Source of the DNA: Delphinapterus leucas
Taxonomy: Eukaryota > Chordata > Mammalia > Artiodactyla > Monodontidae
DNA length: 64,000 nt
Direction: 5' to 3'
Assembly (NCBI RefSeq): GCF_002288925.2
Contig: NW_022098008.1
Location: forward strand, 293,085 to 357,084
Shown here piece by piece: positions 22,801-33,690 of this stretch. Both the position numbers and the translations under genes were made by a program. The notes below the pieces were generated by a model. The model was not told where the DNA came from. It was given only the letters and a program-made list of their open reading frames with translations, and searched no databases. Numbering within the stretch: the stretch's first letter is position 1; each line of letters starts with the position of its first letter.

Positions 22801-23130
22801 GCCCTCGCCGCGCACACGAGAGCGCAGCCGGAGTCGCCTGCTCTCGGCCCGCCCGCCGGCTTGCGGCGCACGCCCGCCAGGCCGCCAGACCTCGCCTCCC
22901 ACCCCCGCGCCCCGGGAGCCTCATTTTCCACCCACGCCGGCCTGCCCCCTCCCCGCCCCGCGCGCTCTGCGTCCCGCCCTCTCTGGCGCCCGGGGCTGGA
23001 GGGCGCAGGCCCGGGCGACCGCCTCCCTTGGGGGCGGAGGGCAGCGCCGGGGTCCCTGCGGTCTCAGCTGCCGGGTGTGGGCGTCGGTGCCTCGGGCGCC
23101 CCTTGGCTCCAGTCCTGAGTTGCCTGGGGC

Positions 23131-25594
23131 CGCTGTGGGCACATTCACCCGGAGGCGCTCCTCGTCCCTAAAGGCGGGGGCCTGGGGCTGCACCGAACCC
23201 ACTAGAGGCCTGCGGTCGGAAGGGGCCAGGCCTTAAGGCCCCTGCTGTGTCTCCGCCTGGAGCCTGCATTTCCTGACAGGGTCAACAACTTGTCAGAAAC
23301 CAGGGCCTCCCCACTGCACCTTGGTGAGGGAGAAACCAAGTCCCTCTGCCCTCGCCCATCCAGGGCTGCCCCTGTGCCTTGCATGAGGGGCCCCTCCCCT
23401 CCGACCCGGGAGCCCAGCCCCCCCCCGCACCCCCCAAGACCTCCAGCAGGGGGATCCCCGGCCCTTCCTCCCCGGGGCTTGGCCCTGGCTCCACGTCCAG
23501 CCCTCCACCTGCTCTGGCTGGTGCTGTCAGCTGGATGGCTCACCTGGGCCCTGGATGAGGCCAGCACAGCCCTCATTTCCTCCCAGGCCCGCCCTGCAGC
23601 CTCAGTACCTACCGGGCATACCCTCTCCCAGGGTTTCTGCCCCAGGCCTAGGAGGCAGGCGCCCTGCTCCGATCCCCCGGCATACCTGTCCGCCGCACCT
23701 TCAGAACCCAGAAGAAACCTGGCCTCTTCTCAGCACCTGTGCCCACCACGCAGCTGCTCAGAGCCTCCCTCCCGCCCCTTTCACCTGCCCTGTCGCCCGC
23801 CTGGGGACCCTCCTATTTAGAGGAAAGGACTCGCTCCCTCCCTGACCTCCTTGGAGACCCTTTCTGGGTCTCCTTCTCTGAGGTGTTGCCTTCTCCTCCC
23901 ACCACAGCTGATCGCATCTCACAGTTGTGACACGCGGGCTGCCTCCTCCAGGCTTCCAGCCAGGCCTGCCCTCCCCGTGGGGAGAGCGTTCCATGAATGA
24001 GGGGCTCCATAAAGCCCGTGAGGCTCCTGGCTGCCTCTCCAGTTCCTGACACACTGCCTGACCCACAGAGCACCCAGGACACACTGGTTGGATGGACAGA
24101 AGACAGATGGGTTGGTGGGCAGGTGGGTGGGGACGCGGGCGGGTGCATCTTCTAGTATCTGAGTCTATGTAGGAGTCCCAGGAGACCTGAGCAGTATGCC
24201 TGTCCCTTGCGTTTTCTCCCCGGTTTCTTGCTGATGGGAAGCGGCCACCAGTGGCATAGTGGAGAGAGAGCGGGTTCACATCCTGCTTCAGTGGGTGGCC
24301 TGACTGGGCGGCTGAGCTCTGAGTGTGTGTGTAGGGGGGGAACTGGGAGACCATTTGGGCAGATGCTGCCGAGGGTTTCAGTCCTCACTGGGTGTCCTTC
24401 GAGGACTTTCTGCTGTGAGGTAGCCCAGGGGTGCTCAGTAGGGGGAGGAAGGCCAGCCTCAAGCGTTGCTGTCAGGGGCTAGACTGAGCTGAGCACAGGG
24501 TCTGGCACACGGCGCCCAGCACCAGGGGTGTGGCCCGGCGCAGTGGGCTGTGGTGAGCTCAGCCGTGTCCATGTTTCTGTCCGCAGCCCCATCCTCAGCC
24601 CCCTGTCCCGGAGACAGAGCCCTCAGACAAGCTTGGGGTACCTCTGGCCCAGCACACGCCCCTGTCCCTTTGTCAGGGCTCCTGAGCAAAGCCTTTCGGA
24701 AGAGTGGCCTCTGTGGAGACAGCGCCCTCACATCGCACAGGACAGCCACATCTCCACCAGAACAGCGTGTGCTGCCTGCCCAGTGGCCCTCCGCTCATGT
24801 CACCCTCTGGGGTTTTCGCCAAGAGCCTGTCCTAAGAACTCACGGCATTTCTCCTGAGTGGGGCTGCTTCTGAGACCCGAGAAGCCATCCAAAGGGCAGC
24901 AGAGCAGAGCGTTACCCTGTGGACTCACGGATTCAGAAGGAACGTGATGCCATCGTTGGCCATTGGACCGGGTGCTGCAGAGGTGATCACAAGATGCCCA
25001 AGGACAGGGGATGGGAAGCCCAAAGCCCCTGCAGAGGCTGGAGCACCTCACACGGGAAGCAGAGCTCGGGTGAGAAGCGTGGCTGTTTGGCTGGATTTGT
25101 GGGCATCTGTAGGATGAAAGCATCCCCGGGGCAGATGGTCAAGAACGGTGCGGAGGCCAGCCTGCCCTGTGAGCCTAGTCAGCGTAGGGGCATGGAGTGT
25201 GCACTGTTCCTTCCCTTCTGACACCCACGCCCAGCTGCTGGCGCCTCCCCTCAACCACTTCTCCACAGTGTCACCCCCGTGGACTGGGGCTGTGGGTGGG
25301 TGTGCAGCCTTCATGACCTCCTTGCTTCTAACTGGGGTGTGATTTTAGGCAGGGCTGCAGTGACTCCACTCCAAGGCTGCCATCCACACCAGGACACACC
25401 TGCAAGGCCAAATGTACCCAGAGGGCGGTTTGTGTTTGGGCAGGAGGGTTGGCAGGGCGTGTTGGGAAGCGTCCTCAGGACCCTGATAACTGCGCTACTC
25501 ACAGTGGCCATCAGGCAGCCATGAGCCTCCCCTCTCTGCCCCCTGCCCCCACTCCACTCCCCTCCCCCTTAGCCTGGATCACCTGTGGGTTTGC
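23131..25594. other. Sequence upstream of SLC9A3, no gene
   Basis: C/T-rich then mixed unique sequence 5' of the SLC9A3 promoter. A G-rich block at 24085-24146 (GGGTTGGTGGG, GGTGGGTGGGG) has G-quadruplex potential. Confidence 0.55.
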
Positions 25595-25962
25595 CTGCAC
25601 ACAGATGTTTGTGCTGCCAGAACACAGCACCACAGACAGGGGAGCTTAAACAGCAGAAATCTGTTTTGTCACAGAACTGGAGGCTGCAAGCCCAAGGCCA
25701 AGGCTTGACAGAGTTCTGGTTCTGGTGAGAGCCCCTTCCTGGCTGTCAGCTGCTGTGTCCTCTGTGGCCTTTCCTCAGAGTGCAGGTGGGAGGGGGGAGG
25801 GAGCTCTCTCTCTTTCTCTTCTTATAAGGCCACTGATCCTATTGGATTATGGCCCCACCCTTATGACCTCATTTACCCCTAATTGCCTCCAAATACCATC
25901 ACAGTGGACGGTCAGGGCTTCAACATAGGAATTTCAGGGGGGACACAGTTCAGTCCATAACA
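25595..25962 (-). mobile_element. MLT1-like LTR (ERVL-MaLR), minus strand
   Basis: An inverted LTR of the same family as that at 51.0 kb, with TTCTTATAAGGCCACTGATCC, TATGACCTCATTTACCCC and the inverted 5' end ACACAGTTCAGTCCATAACA at about 25962. Solitary and non-coding. Confidence 0.8.
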
Positions 25963-25964
25963 CC

Positions 25965-27526
25965 CATGCAAAAGCCACAACCATACAACATAACCTAAAA
26001 AGTTAAAAAAATGCAAGTAACCAGTCTGCAAAATTAAGAAAATAAAAATGGAAAACATCGCATCTAGTCCATCATGGTAATTTTGGTTATGAATCTCATT
26101 CACGTCGTTGGTGAAAAGTATCTTGTGAATAAAGAGGCAGAGGCTCATTGCTTTTGCTGACGACACACAGGGATGAGAGTCACGTTTTTATGTTTTATGT
26201 GGGAGGCTGCACACAGGGCTTCATCACCGCTACCCAGTGGTCACTCCGGCTCCTCTGAAGGTTTTATTACCCAGGAACTCCTGCACTGCCTTATTCCCTC
26301 TGCTGAGCACCTACTGTGTGCCAGGGACTGTCCAGGTGACAGCCCCTCTGGGAGCTGTCCAAAATCACCGTAATTGAATTTTTATGTTATCTTGTTTGAT
26401 TGCTGGAATAAAATTGCATTTCTCGAACAAACTGTGAGTCCAGCTCCTCTGTGGTCTGCCTGTCAGGCTTTGAGGCCTCGGGTGAGCCTGGAGCCTTTGG
26501 CCTAAGGCCGAGCTTGCAGGGAAGGAGCCTTTGGACATTCAAGCAGGCGCTATCTTGTCCCAAGTGCCCCCAGGTTGCCCCCCTTGGGGTTGGACTCACA
26601 CCCCCAGCACTGTCCTACCGCCAGGATGGCCAGGCCAGGGTCCAAGGTGGGGTCGAGGTCCTGGGAACTGTGGGCCGCGCCACAGGGTCTAGGCCCCCAT
26701 GGGCCCCCCAGGGCGATGCACATTCTGGACTTTGGGGGCTGGGCCGGCTGCAGACCCCGACCCTGACCAGGGGCCATGCCCGTCCTCCCCTCCTCACCCT
26801 CGAGGACACCGGAGACCCTCCCTGACTCCAGTGACCTGAAAGACCCCCACCCCCCTCTCTCACTGATGCCACTCCCCTCCCAGCTGGTCCTTGCAGCCCT
26901 GACGCTGGGGACTCTTGGCGGGACCCCCACTCTCCGGGCCTGACCCCTCCCTGCAGGGTCTCAGTGACCCCTTTTCTGGAAGCAAGACCCCCATTATGGG
27001 AGGGACCCCTACCACAGATGTCCCTGACATCCCATGCCCTCCCCCGGCTGGGACTCCTTAGGGACCAGGCACCGGCTCCCCGAAAATGACCCTGGGACCC
27101 CAAACCGCAGACCGTGCTCCTGGCACTGAGACCCCACGAAAACCCCTCGGGTGGGGGCATGCTTGGACCCTGTGCCTGGTGACTTGCCCTCCCGGCCTCC
27201 AGGCCAGCCCAGCGGCCAGGAAACCCTGCCTGCAGGACGCAGCTGGAACCTCCTAAGCACTCGGCCCCCAGAACCAGCCTGTGACCATCATTTGACAGAC
27301 TGGGGAGAAAGTGGGTGACCATCAACAGAGGCAGAAAGGGACTTCGGTGAAATTGAAAATCCACTCAGGACAAGAGAGACAAGAAGGAGAACTCTTAGCA
27401 ATGCCAAGAAGGACTTGGACAAATTATTAGAATTAAGGAGAAGTGGGCAAGCAAGGCTGCTGGCTACAGAACCAGCTCCAGTTCCACATGCAGCAACAAA
27501 CTCTTTAGAAAATGAAAGTTACTTTA
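25965..27526. other. Intergenic sequence, no gene
   Basis: AT-rich at 25.97-26.17 kb and 26.34-26.44 kb, GC-rich at 26.45-27.3 kb. One MIR fragment. No coding homology recognised. Confidence 0.55.
26290..26345 (-). mobile_element. MIR SINE fragment
   Basis: CTGAGCACCTACTGTGTGCC plus AGGGACTGTCCAGG is the MIR 3' core in inverted orientation. Confidence 0.65.
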
Positions 27527-27851
27527 TTATTATTATTTTAAAATTTATTTATTTTTGGCTGCATTGGGTCTTTGTTGCTGCACACGGGCTTTTCTCTAGT
27601 TGCGGCAAGCGGGGGCTACTCTTCGTTGTGGTGCACGGGCTTCTCATTGCGGTGGCTTCTCTTGTGGCTCACGGACTCTAGAGCACAAGCTCAGTAGTTG
27701 TGGCTCTCAGGCTCTAGAGTGCAGGCTCAGCAGTTGTGGCGCATGGGCTTAGTTGCTCCACGGCATGTGGGATCTTCCCGGACCAGGGCTCGAACCCTTG
27801 TCCCCTGCGTTGGCAGGCAGATTCTTAACCACTGCGCCACCAGGGAAGTCC
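27527..27851 (-). mobile_element. CHR-type SINE (long form), minus strand
   Basis: The complete minus-strand element begins with a T-rich tail (27527-27556) and GGCTGCATTGGGTC, and ends with the inverted head CCACCAGGGAAGTCC at 27851. Flanks AAAGTTACTTT and AAAGGTTAATTT look like a diverged target duplication. It lies head to head with the next SINE, 26 bp away. Confidence 0.88.
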
Positions 27852-27877
27852 AAAGGTTAATTTAAAAGTACTATTTA

Positions 27878-28085
27878 GGGGCTTCCCTGGTGGCGCAGTG
27901 GTTGAGAGTCCGCCTGCCGATGAGGGGGACACGGGTTCGTGCCCCGGTCCGGGAGGATCCCACGTGCCGCGGAGCGGCTGGGCCCGTGAGCCATGGCCGC
28001 TGGGCCTGCACGTCCAGAGCCTGTGTTCCGCAACGGGAGAGGCCGCAGCAGTGAGAGGCCCGCATACTGCAAAGAAAAAAAAAAA
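27878..28085 (+). mobile_element. CHR-2-like SINE (short form), plus strand
   Basis: GGGCTTCCCTGGTGGCGCAGTGG begins at 27879. The element has a tRNA-like B box (GGTTCGTGCCCC), the short-form body (GGCTGGGCCCGTGAGCC, then GAGGCCGC) and an A tail ending at 28085. The 8-bp target copies ACTATTTA at 27870-27877 and 28087-28094 flank it. Its close match to other short-form copies here implies a recent, lineage-specific insertion. Confidence 0.92.
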
Positions 28086-28647
28086 GACTATTTACACAAC
28101 ATCAAAAATACGAAATACCTAGGAAAAAAAATCTATCACGAGATGTGCAAGATGCTGTTGGAGAATTCTCCAGGGAAGCATCCGGGCCTGGACTTTTCTA
28201 GGTGGAAAAGCTTTAAATTATAGATCTAATTTCTTTAATAAATCTCAGACTATTCAGACTTTTTGTTTCTGTTTGTGTCCATTTTGGTAAATTGAATTTT
28301 CAAGGATTTTTGCCCTTTTCATCAAAAATATCATGTTTATTGACACAAAGTTCCTCATAGTGTTTTAAGATCCTTTTTGTGTCTGCAAGACTCTGCTGTG
28401 ATGTTTCGCTTTCCGTTCCTCATGTTGGTCATTCTTGTTTTCTTTCTTGTTAGGGATCCATCCTACCGGAGGTTTCTCAACATCATGAATCTTCTCATGG
28501 AACTGGATTCTGGTCCTGCTGACTTTATTGTAGTTCCATCTTCTGTTTCATAGTCATCATTGTCTCTTTCCTTCTTTCTTTGCTTTTATTTGATATTCTT
28601 TTTCTAGCTTTTTGAACTGGAAGCTTAGGTCTTTGATTTTCAGTGCT

Positions 28648-28872
28648 TCTCCTTTTTTCTGTTTTTTTGCGGTACGCGGGCCTCTCACTGTTGTGGCCTC
28701 TCCCGTTGCGGAGCACAGGCTCCGGATGACGCAGCCTCAGCGGCCATGGCTCATGGGCCCAGCCGCTCCGCGGCATGTGGGATCTTCCCGGACCGGGGCA
28801 CGAACCCGCGTCCCCTGCATCGGCAGGCGGACTCTCAACCACTGCGCCTCCAGGGAAGCCCTCTCCTTTTTT
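28648..28872 (-). mobile_element. CHR-2-like SINE (short form), minus strand
   Basis: The minus-strand copy spans about 28659-28861: T tail, GCGGTACGCGGGCCTC, GCGGCCATGGCTC, and inverted head CCAGGGAAGCCC at its right end. Target copies TCTCCTTTTTT occur at 28648-28658 and 28862-28872. It is inserted in an L1 of the same orientation. Confidence 0.92.
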
Positions 28873-29598
28873 TTTTTTTTTTTAAAATGTTACTTTTTCA
28901 ATTAAAAAAAAAACAAAACTATAAAGCCCCCTCTGATATTCCGGTGGATTTAATATGCTGCATTTTCTTATCAGTTCAAAATATTTTCCGATTTCCATTG
29001 TAATTTCTTCTTTGACAAAAGTTACTTAGAAGTGTTTCGCTTATGACAGTTGCTTAATTTCCAAATATTTGGGCGTGTTTCCTGTTATCTTTCTGTAGTT
29101 GAGATCTAATAGAATTCCACCATGACCAGAGAACGTACACTGTGTGATTTCAATTCTTCTACATTTGTTAAAACTTGCTTTGTGATTTAGAATCTGGGCT
29201 ATTTTGGTAAATATTCCATGCACCCTTGATAAGAGTGTACATTCTGCAGTTGAAGGATGTAGGGTTTTATTATTGATATTAGTCTGTTTAGTCAAATCGG
29301 TTAATTGTGTTGTTCAAATCTATATTGTTACTAATTTCAGTAACTGAGAGAGATACGTTAAAACCTTCCTCTCTGGCGATGGCTTTGTCTGTCGTTTTAG
29401 TTCTATTAGCTTTTGCTTTCCATGGTTTAAGCTGTGTTTGAGGACTGCTGTGTCTTCAGGTTGAATTGGCTCTGTGTCATTATGGACGGTCCTTCTTTCT
29501 GTCTCCTAATACTTCTTGCCTGAAGTCTCCTCTGATACTCGTGTAGCCACACCAGTTTTCTTTTGGTTAATGTGTGTATGGAGAATCATTGTCCTTTG

Positions 29599-29703
29599 TT
29601 TTGCTTTCCATCTGTCTTTATATTTAAAGTACATTTTGCTTTCCATCCATCTTTATATTTAAAGTGCATTTTGCTTTCCGTCCGTCTTTATATTTAAAGT
29701 GCA
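29599..29703. repeat. 35-bp direct repeat, three copies
   Basis: Three head-to-tail copies of TTTTGCTTTCCATCTGTC plus TTTATATTTAAAGTACA lie at 29599-29633, 29634-29668 and 29669-29703. They differ by two to four bases from each other. Located at the upstream end of the L1 remnant. Confidence 0.92.
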
Positions 29704-29724
29704 TTTTTTGTTTTCTCATCAAGT

Positions 29725-31355
29725 CTGACAAGGTTTACGTTCACGCATCTGCTCGTAACTAGTAACGTGTGCATGGCGATCGCCGGGTTCAGGGCCTGGG
29801 CGTTGCCGTGGGCTTCTTGCCGTGTCTGTCTTTCCTGTCACCTACAGCAAGCACCCCGCCAGGGCCACAGCTCCCCTCTGCTCTATCACTTGCTCAGACT
29901 TAGCTCAAATGTCTCCATGTGCTCGAATGTTTTCTTCGGCTTTTTGGGCCCAGTTAATTTCCCCAGGAGTTCCCCTTTTATATTCACTTCCCTTCAGCAG
30001 AGATTTGCTTGACCCACTAGGCTCTGCATGTAGCAACGACACCCCAGCTGCCCAGCCAACCCATGGGAAGTGGACCCTCGTGCCTAAATGTCAGAACAGC
30101 ACGAATGAGCCCTGGAGACACAGAGCAGAGCCCTGGAGACACAGAGACACAGAGCAGGGCCAGTCCAAGTGGCAGCGGCCACATGGGGATCACTTCACCG
30201 CCACCCCAAGTTCCTGTGGTCCCGTCTTGCTTGCCTCTGCCCTGCGGCGTTCCAAGTCACCGTTCACACAGAATTTGGCTGTCGTTGGAGTTCCCGGGGC
30301 TTCTCACAGGTGAGTGGTCATCCGGGCCACGTCCTCTGGCCTCCTCCCAGGCCCAATGGCCCCCGCGGACTCTGGGGTGTGTCCCGGCCAGATGCAGTGG
30401 GCTTGCTGGGCTGAGCCTTTGGGTCAGCCTCATCACTGGATTTGTCCTGGGCCCAGCCCAGTCCTACCAGGCCCACCCTCTGTGAGGGCCCGTTCACCCC
30501 CAAAGTAAAGGCTGCAGCCCATGCAGACAGACCCCCAGGCTGCGTGCTGGCTGGGCACTCCCAGCGCCCAGCCGGGAAGGATGGGGCGCTGAGTCCTGGG
30601 GCCGCAGGGCTGTAGCTACATGAGTGAAGGGGCATTCAGAATGGGCTGGGGGGCCCCCGGTCGCCGTCGGGTCTGCCTTCCAGCACCACGTCGCTCCGGC
30701 TGCTGGACGTTACTGAAGAAGAAAGGAATTGACTCGTCGGGCAGCTGCGTCCCAGCCCTAACACTCTCCCCACACGCATCCTCCCTCCAGGGGGGCGTTC
30801 AGACTCTCCTGATGCCTTTACTTTCCGTGCTTCCCCTGAAACCAGAAGGGCCTGGAGCCGCTGACACAGGAAGCCGCTGGGCCTGCACCCGCCCCCAGAC
30901 GCCCACCTGCTTCGGGCCAGGTCTCCTTTATGTTGACGAGCCCGAGTTCTCCCGGGTGGCCGCCCACCACGGAGCACAGATGTGGACGGCCCGGTGGCCT
31001 CACCTGCACCCCGCGATGTGCACCACGGCGGGTCCCCTTGGGACTGAAAACCTCTGCTACCTCACCCGCAGCCCCACTTCACCTGACGATCGATAGTATC
31101 AGGCCAGGCCCAGAGCAAACACTCGCCTAAAAGGCCAGGTGACAATAGCCAGACAGGGAGAGCAGGGCAGCTGGGCTTTGTCTGGGGCCAGCACGGTGTG
31201 TGCAGAGGGCTTAGGAGGCTCCGGACTTCGGAGCTGGGTGCCGCCCAGTGAACACTGTGTTCCCGCACGGACTGCTGTCCTCCGGGACGAGCCCCACTCG
31301 CCGGGGACGCGCCAGCATTTTTAACACATTCACCCCTGACAGCAGTTACTTTAAA
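29725..31355. other. Intergenic sequence, no gene
   Basis: Unique; includes a short tandem duplication of AGCCCTGGAGACACAGAG near 30110-30150. Confidence 0.55.
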
Positions 31356-31357
31356 AG

Positions 31358-31520
31358 AATCCAGAGTGGGAATTCCCTGGCGGTCCAGGGGTTAGGACTT
31401 GGTGCTTTCACTGCGGCAGCCTGGGTTCAGTCCCTGGTCGGGGAACTAAGATCCCGCAAGCTGTGCAGCATGGCTCCCCCTGACCACGCCCCTTCCCCCC
31501 CCCGAAAAAAAAATCCAGAG
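31358..31520 (+). mobile_element. CHR-type SINE, short, with target duplication
   Basis: The element spans 31367-31511: GGGAATTCCCTGGCGGTCC, GGTTCAGTCCCTGG, GGGGAACTAAGATCC and a C-rich then A-rich tail. Target copies AATCCAGAG are at 31358-31366 and 31512-31520. Confidence 0.87.
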
Positions 31521-33629
31521 AGATTTCTCCAGGAGTAACTTTAGAACTCCTACTAACATGCTATGAAAATTGTCCGTGAGCAGATTCATGCATCTGTCCT
31601 TTTACCCTCATTCTTAAGTGTGAGCCGTGTCTGGTTGGCTGGCTGCGGACTCACAGAGAGCCAGGAGCCTTCTGGGAGCCCTGGGCTCACACACGCTAGA
31701 GGGGCCGGGAGGCCTGGGCAGCTGCAGAACCTGGAGAGGCGGGGCCCTGGGGTGGCGGGAGGCCGCGGGGCTGGACCCCCGGCTGCCTCTGTCGTGACTC
31801 AGGCTGGTGCTCTGGCTGGCTCTGGGGGCCTGTCATTGTCACCAGCGGGACTGTCCCCATTTAGGAAGCACCACGAATGCCACAGGCTCCTGTTTGGGGA
31901 GCTTCACACTGGCTCGCGCCGGGGTCCCCATGGGGACTCACAGGCGGAATCGACGACCAGAGTCTCAGTCCTGAAACCAGCCGACGGTGAGCGCGCAGCC
32001 GCCGACCCCTGTCCCCCTGAGCCTCAGAGCAGCTGCCCCCAGCCTCCCTTCAAGCTCTCTGACCAGCTCCGGTGTTGCCTGAAGCTGGAGGCTTCCCCGA
32101 GGACAGCGCGCGGCGGGACCAGCTGACGATGGAAAGTTTTCACGGGAGGAGCGTGTGGGATGTGTGGCGGGGAGGCACATTCCTAGGCAGGGCTGCGGTG
32201 AGCAGAGCACTCATTTGCACACATTAGCCTTTCAGATGGCGACGCCACTCATGCAAGACTGCCTGGCACAGGGCGGCTTCTGGGGGACTCGGCGTCCAGG
32301 GCACAGCCAAGGTCCGCCCGCCCCCAACAGCCTCTTCCCTCGAGGCCCCCAGGCGAGGGCTGCCTGCCTTCGTCAGAAGGGCCACAGGGAGGACAAAGGG
32401 CTCTGTCTGCGAGGTCGGTCAGGACGGCCCTGCTCCCTCTGGCCTGACGCCTCTGCTGGTGCTTTTGTGAAAGCAGCACCGCTCCCTGCCAGCGAGGGTC
32501 CCAGACACACTGTCCCTGCACCGTCCCGAGTGACCCTCGCGGAGTCCTCGGCCCTGGCTGCAGGCGGGGCCGGCTCGGTGCAGGACACCCATCCGTGTCC
32601 GGGCAGGAGGCCGACCCCAGCCCAGGCACCCACTGTGCACCCAGGCCGTTCCACTGTTTCTCCCCGGGCCTCCCAGCCGTGGGAGGCCCTCTGCCTGGAC
32701 GCTGCAGGGCACGAGCGTGTCACCTGTCCCAGGGTCTGGGGATCCCTTCCACCTGCCCTGCTGACATGTGCAGCATGCCGTTGCGGGGGCCACCCCTGTT
32801 GGCCCATACTTGCCTGAGCACAGCTGTTTGTTCAGACTCCCCTGAGAAACACCCCCAAACAGAAATAAGGGCTCTGGAGGAACCCATCCCCACTGGAGGA
32901 AGATGACCCAAGGTAGGGCCGCCTGGTCCCTGAAGACCCTGGCATTCCCCTGTAGGGCACAGGGGCCACGGGGCCACGGGGCCAGGAGCAGCAGGGGGAG
33001 CGGGGCTGCTGGCCTCCTTGGTGACGGGGTGGAGCCAGAGGACAGGGCAACCCCACATGCTTGTCCCCAGGCTCCCAGATGCCCCGGGCTTGGCCCCAGC
33101 AGGGACCTGCCCTCTCAGGGTGTGTGCTGGATTCCAGGGGACGCAGAAGCCAAGATGGGAGGCCACCAGGCCCCGCGGTCAGCCGGGCTCAGCAAACCTG
33201 CTCTTGTCCTCAGTGCATCTCCCACAGGACTGTCCTGCGTGCGGGGACACTCTGCGTCGGCCAAGTGCTCCCCTGCTCCACCCCTTGGGGCCTGAGACGG
33301 CTGAGACCCGCTGACCCTTGCCACTCCCGCACCCCCGCCAGGGCCTCTCCAGGGACGCCTCTCGCCGGCCCCATGGCCGGGGACTCCAGGACTGGGCCTT
33401 GAGCCATGCTTTGTCGAGACCAGCTCTTGTCCCCGAGGGGGGCGAGTCTGTCTCCCGGTCCCCCAGTGGACATCGTCACAGGCCTGTTGGAAGCGTTCTG
33501 CAGGTTGCTGCCCCGTCCCCAGTGCATCCTGCCTATGTCCGGCGACCTGCTCGTGGCATGAGGTTTGCCGGGCGCCACTGCACACCAGGCTCCCAGGACA
33601 CTGGTGCTTTCATGGGGATTGTGGAGTAC

Positions 33630-33690
33630 TGTTGGGTACGTGGCCTTTCTGTGCCTCGGTTTCCCCATCTGTAAAATGAGGGTGAAAGCA
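33630..33690 (+). mobile_element. MIR SINE fragment
   Basis: GTGCCTCGGTTTCCCCATCTG and TAAAATGAGGGTG is the most conserved MIR core, plus orientation. Confidence 0.75.

Larger units (their letters stand above)
21900..23130. promoter_or_regulatory. CpG island over SLC9A3 exon 1
   Basis: CpG dinucleotides are dense and GC content very high from about 21.9 to 23.1 kb, falling off sharply on both sides; the AT-richer segment 21.55-21.85 kb marks the left edge. The island is centred on the first exon and promoter. Its lack of stop codons in several frames explains the long spurious ORFs that overlap exon 1. Confidence 0.85.
28090..29720 (-). mobile_element. LINE-1 ORF2 5' part, minus strand
   Basis: The minus strand encodes a degraded L1 endonuclease segment at 29041-29295 (TLHPSTAECTLLSRVHGIFTKIAQILNHKASFNKC, GHGGILLDLN). 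Downstream ORF2-like text continues to about 28130 (GGTTTCTCAACATCATGAATC on the plus strand). A SINE sits inside at 28659-28861. The element is inactive. Confidence 0.8.

Noticed and set aside
21624..22931. 435-codon minus-strand open frame overlapping SLC9A3 exon 1
   Set aside because: It is in a different frame from the NHE3 coding sequence and is open only because the CpG island lacks stops.
27878..28085. tRNA gene suggested by A and B boxes
   Set aside because: The boxes belong to tRNA-derived CHR SINEs found many times here. No cloverleaf is preserved.
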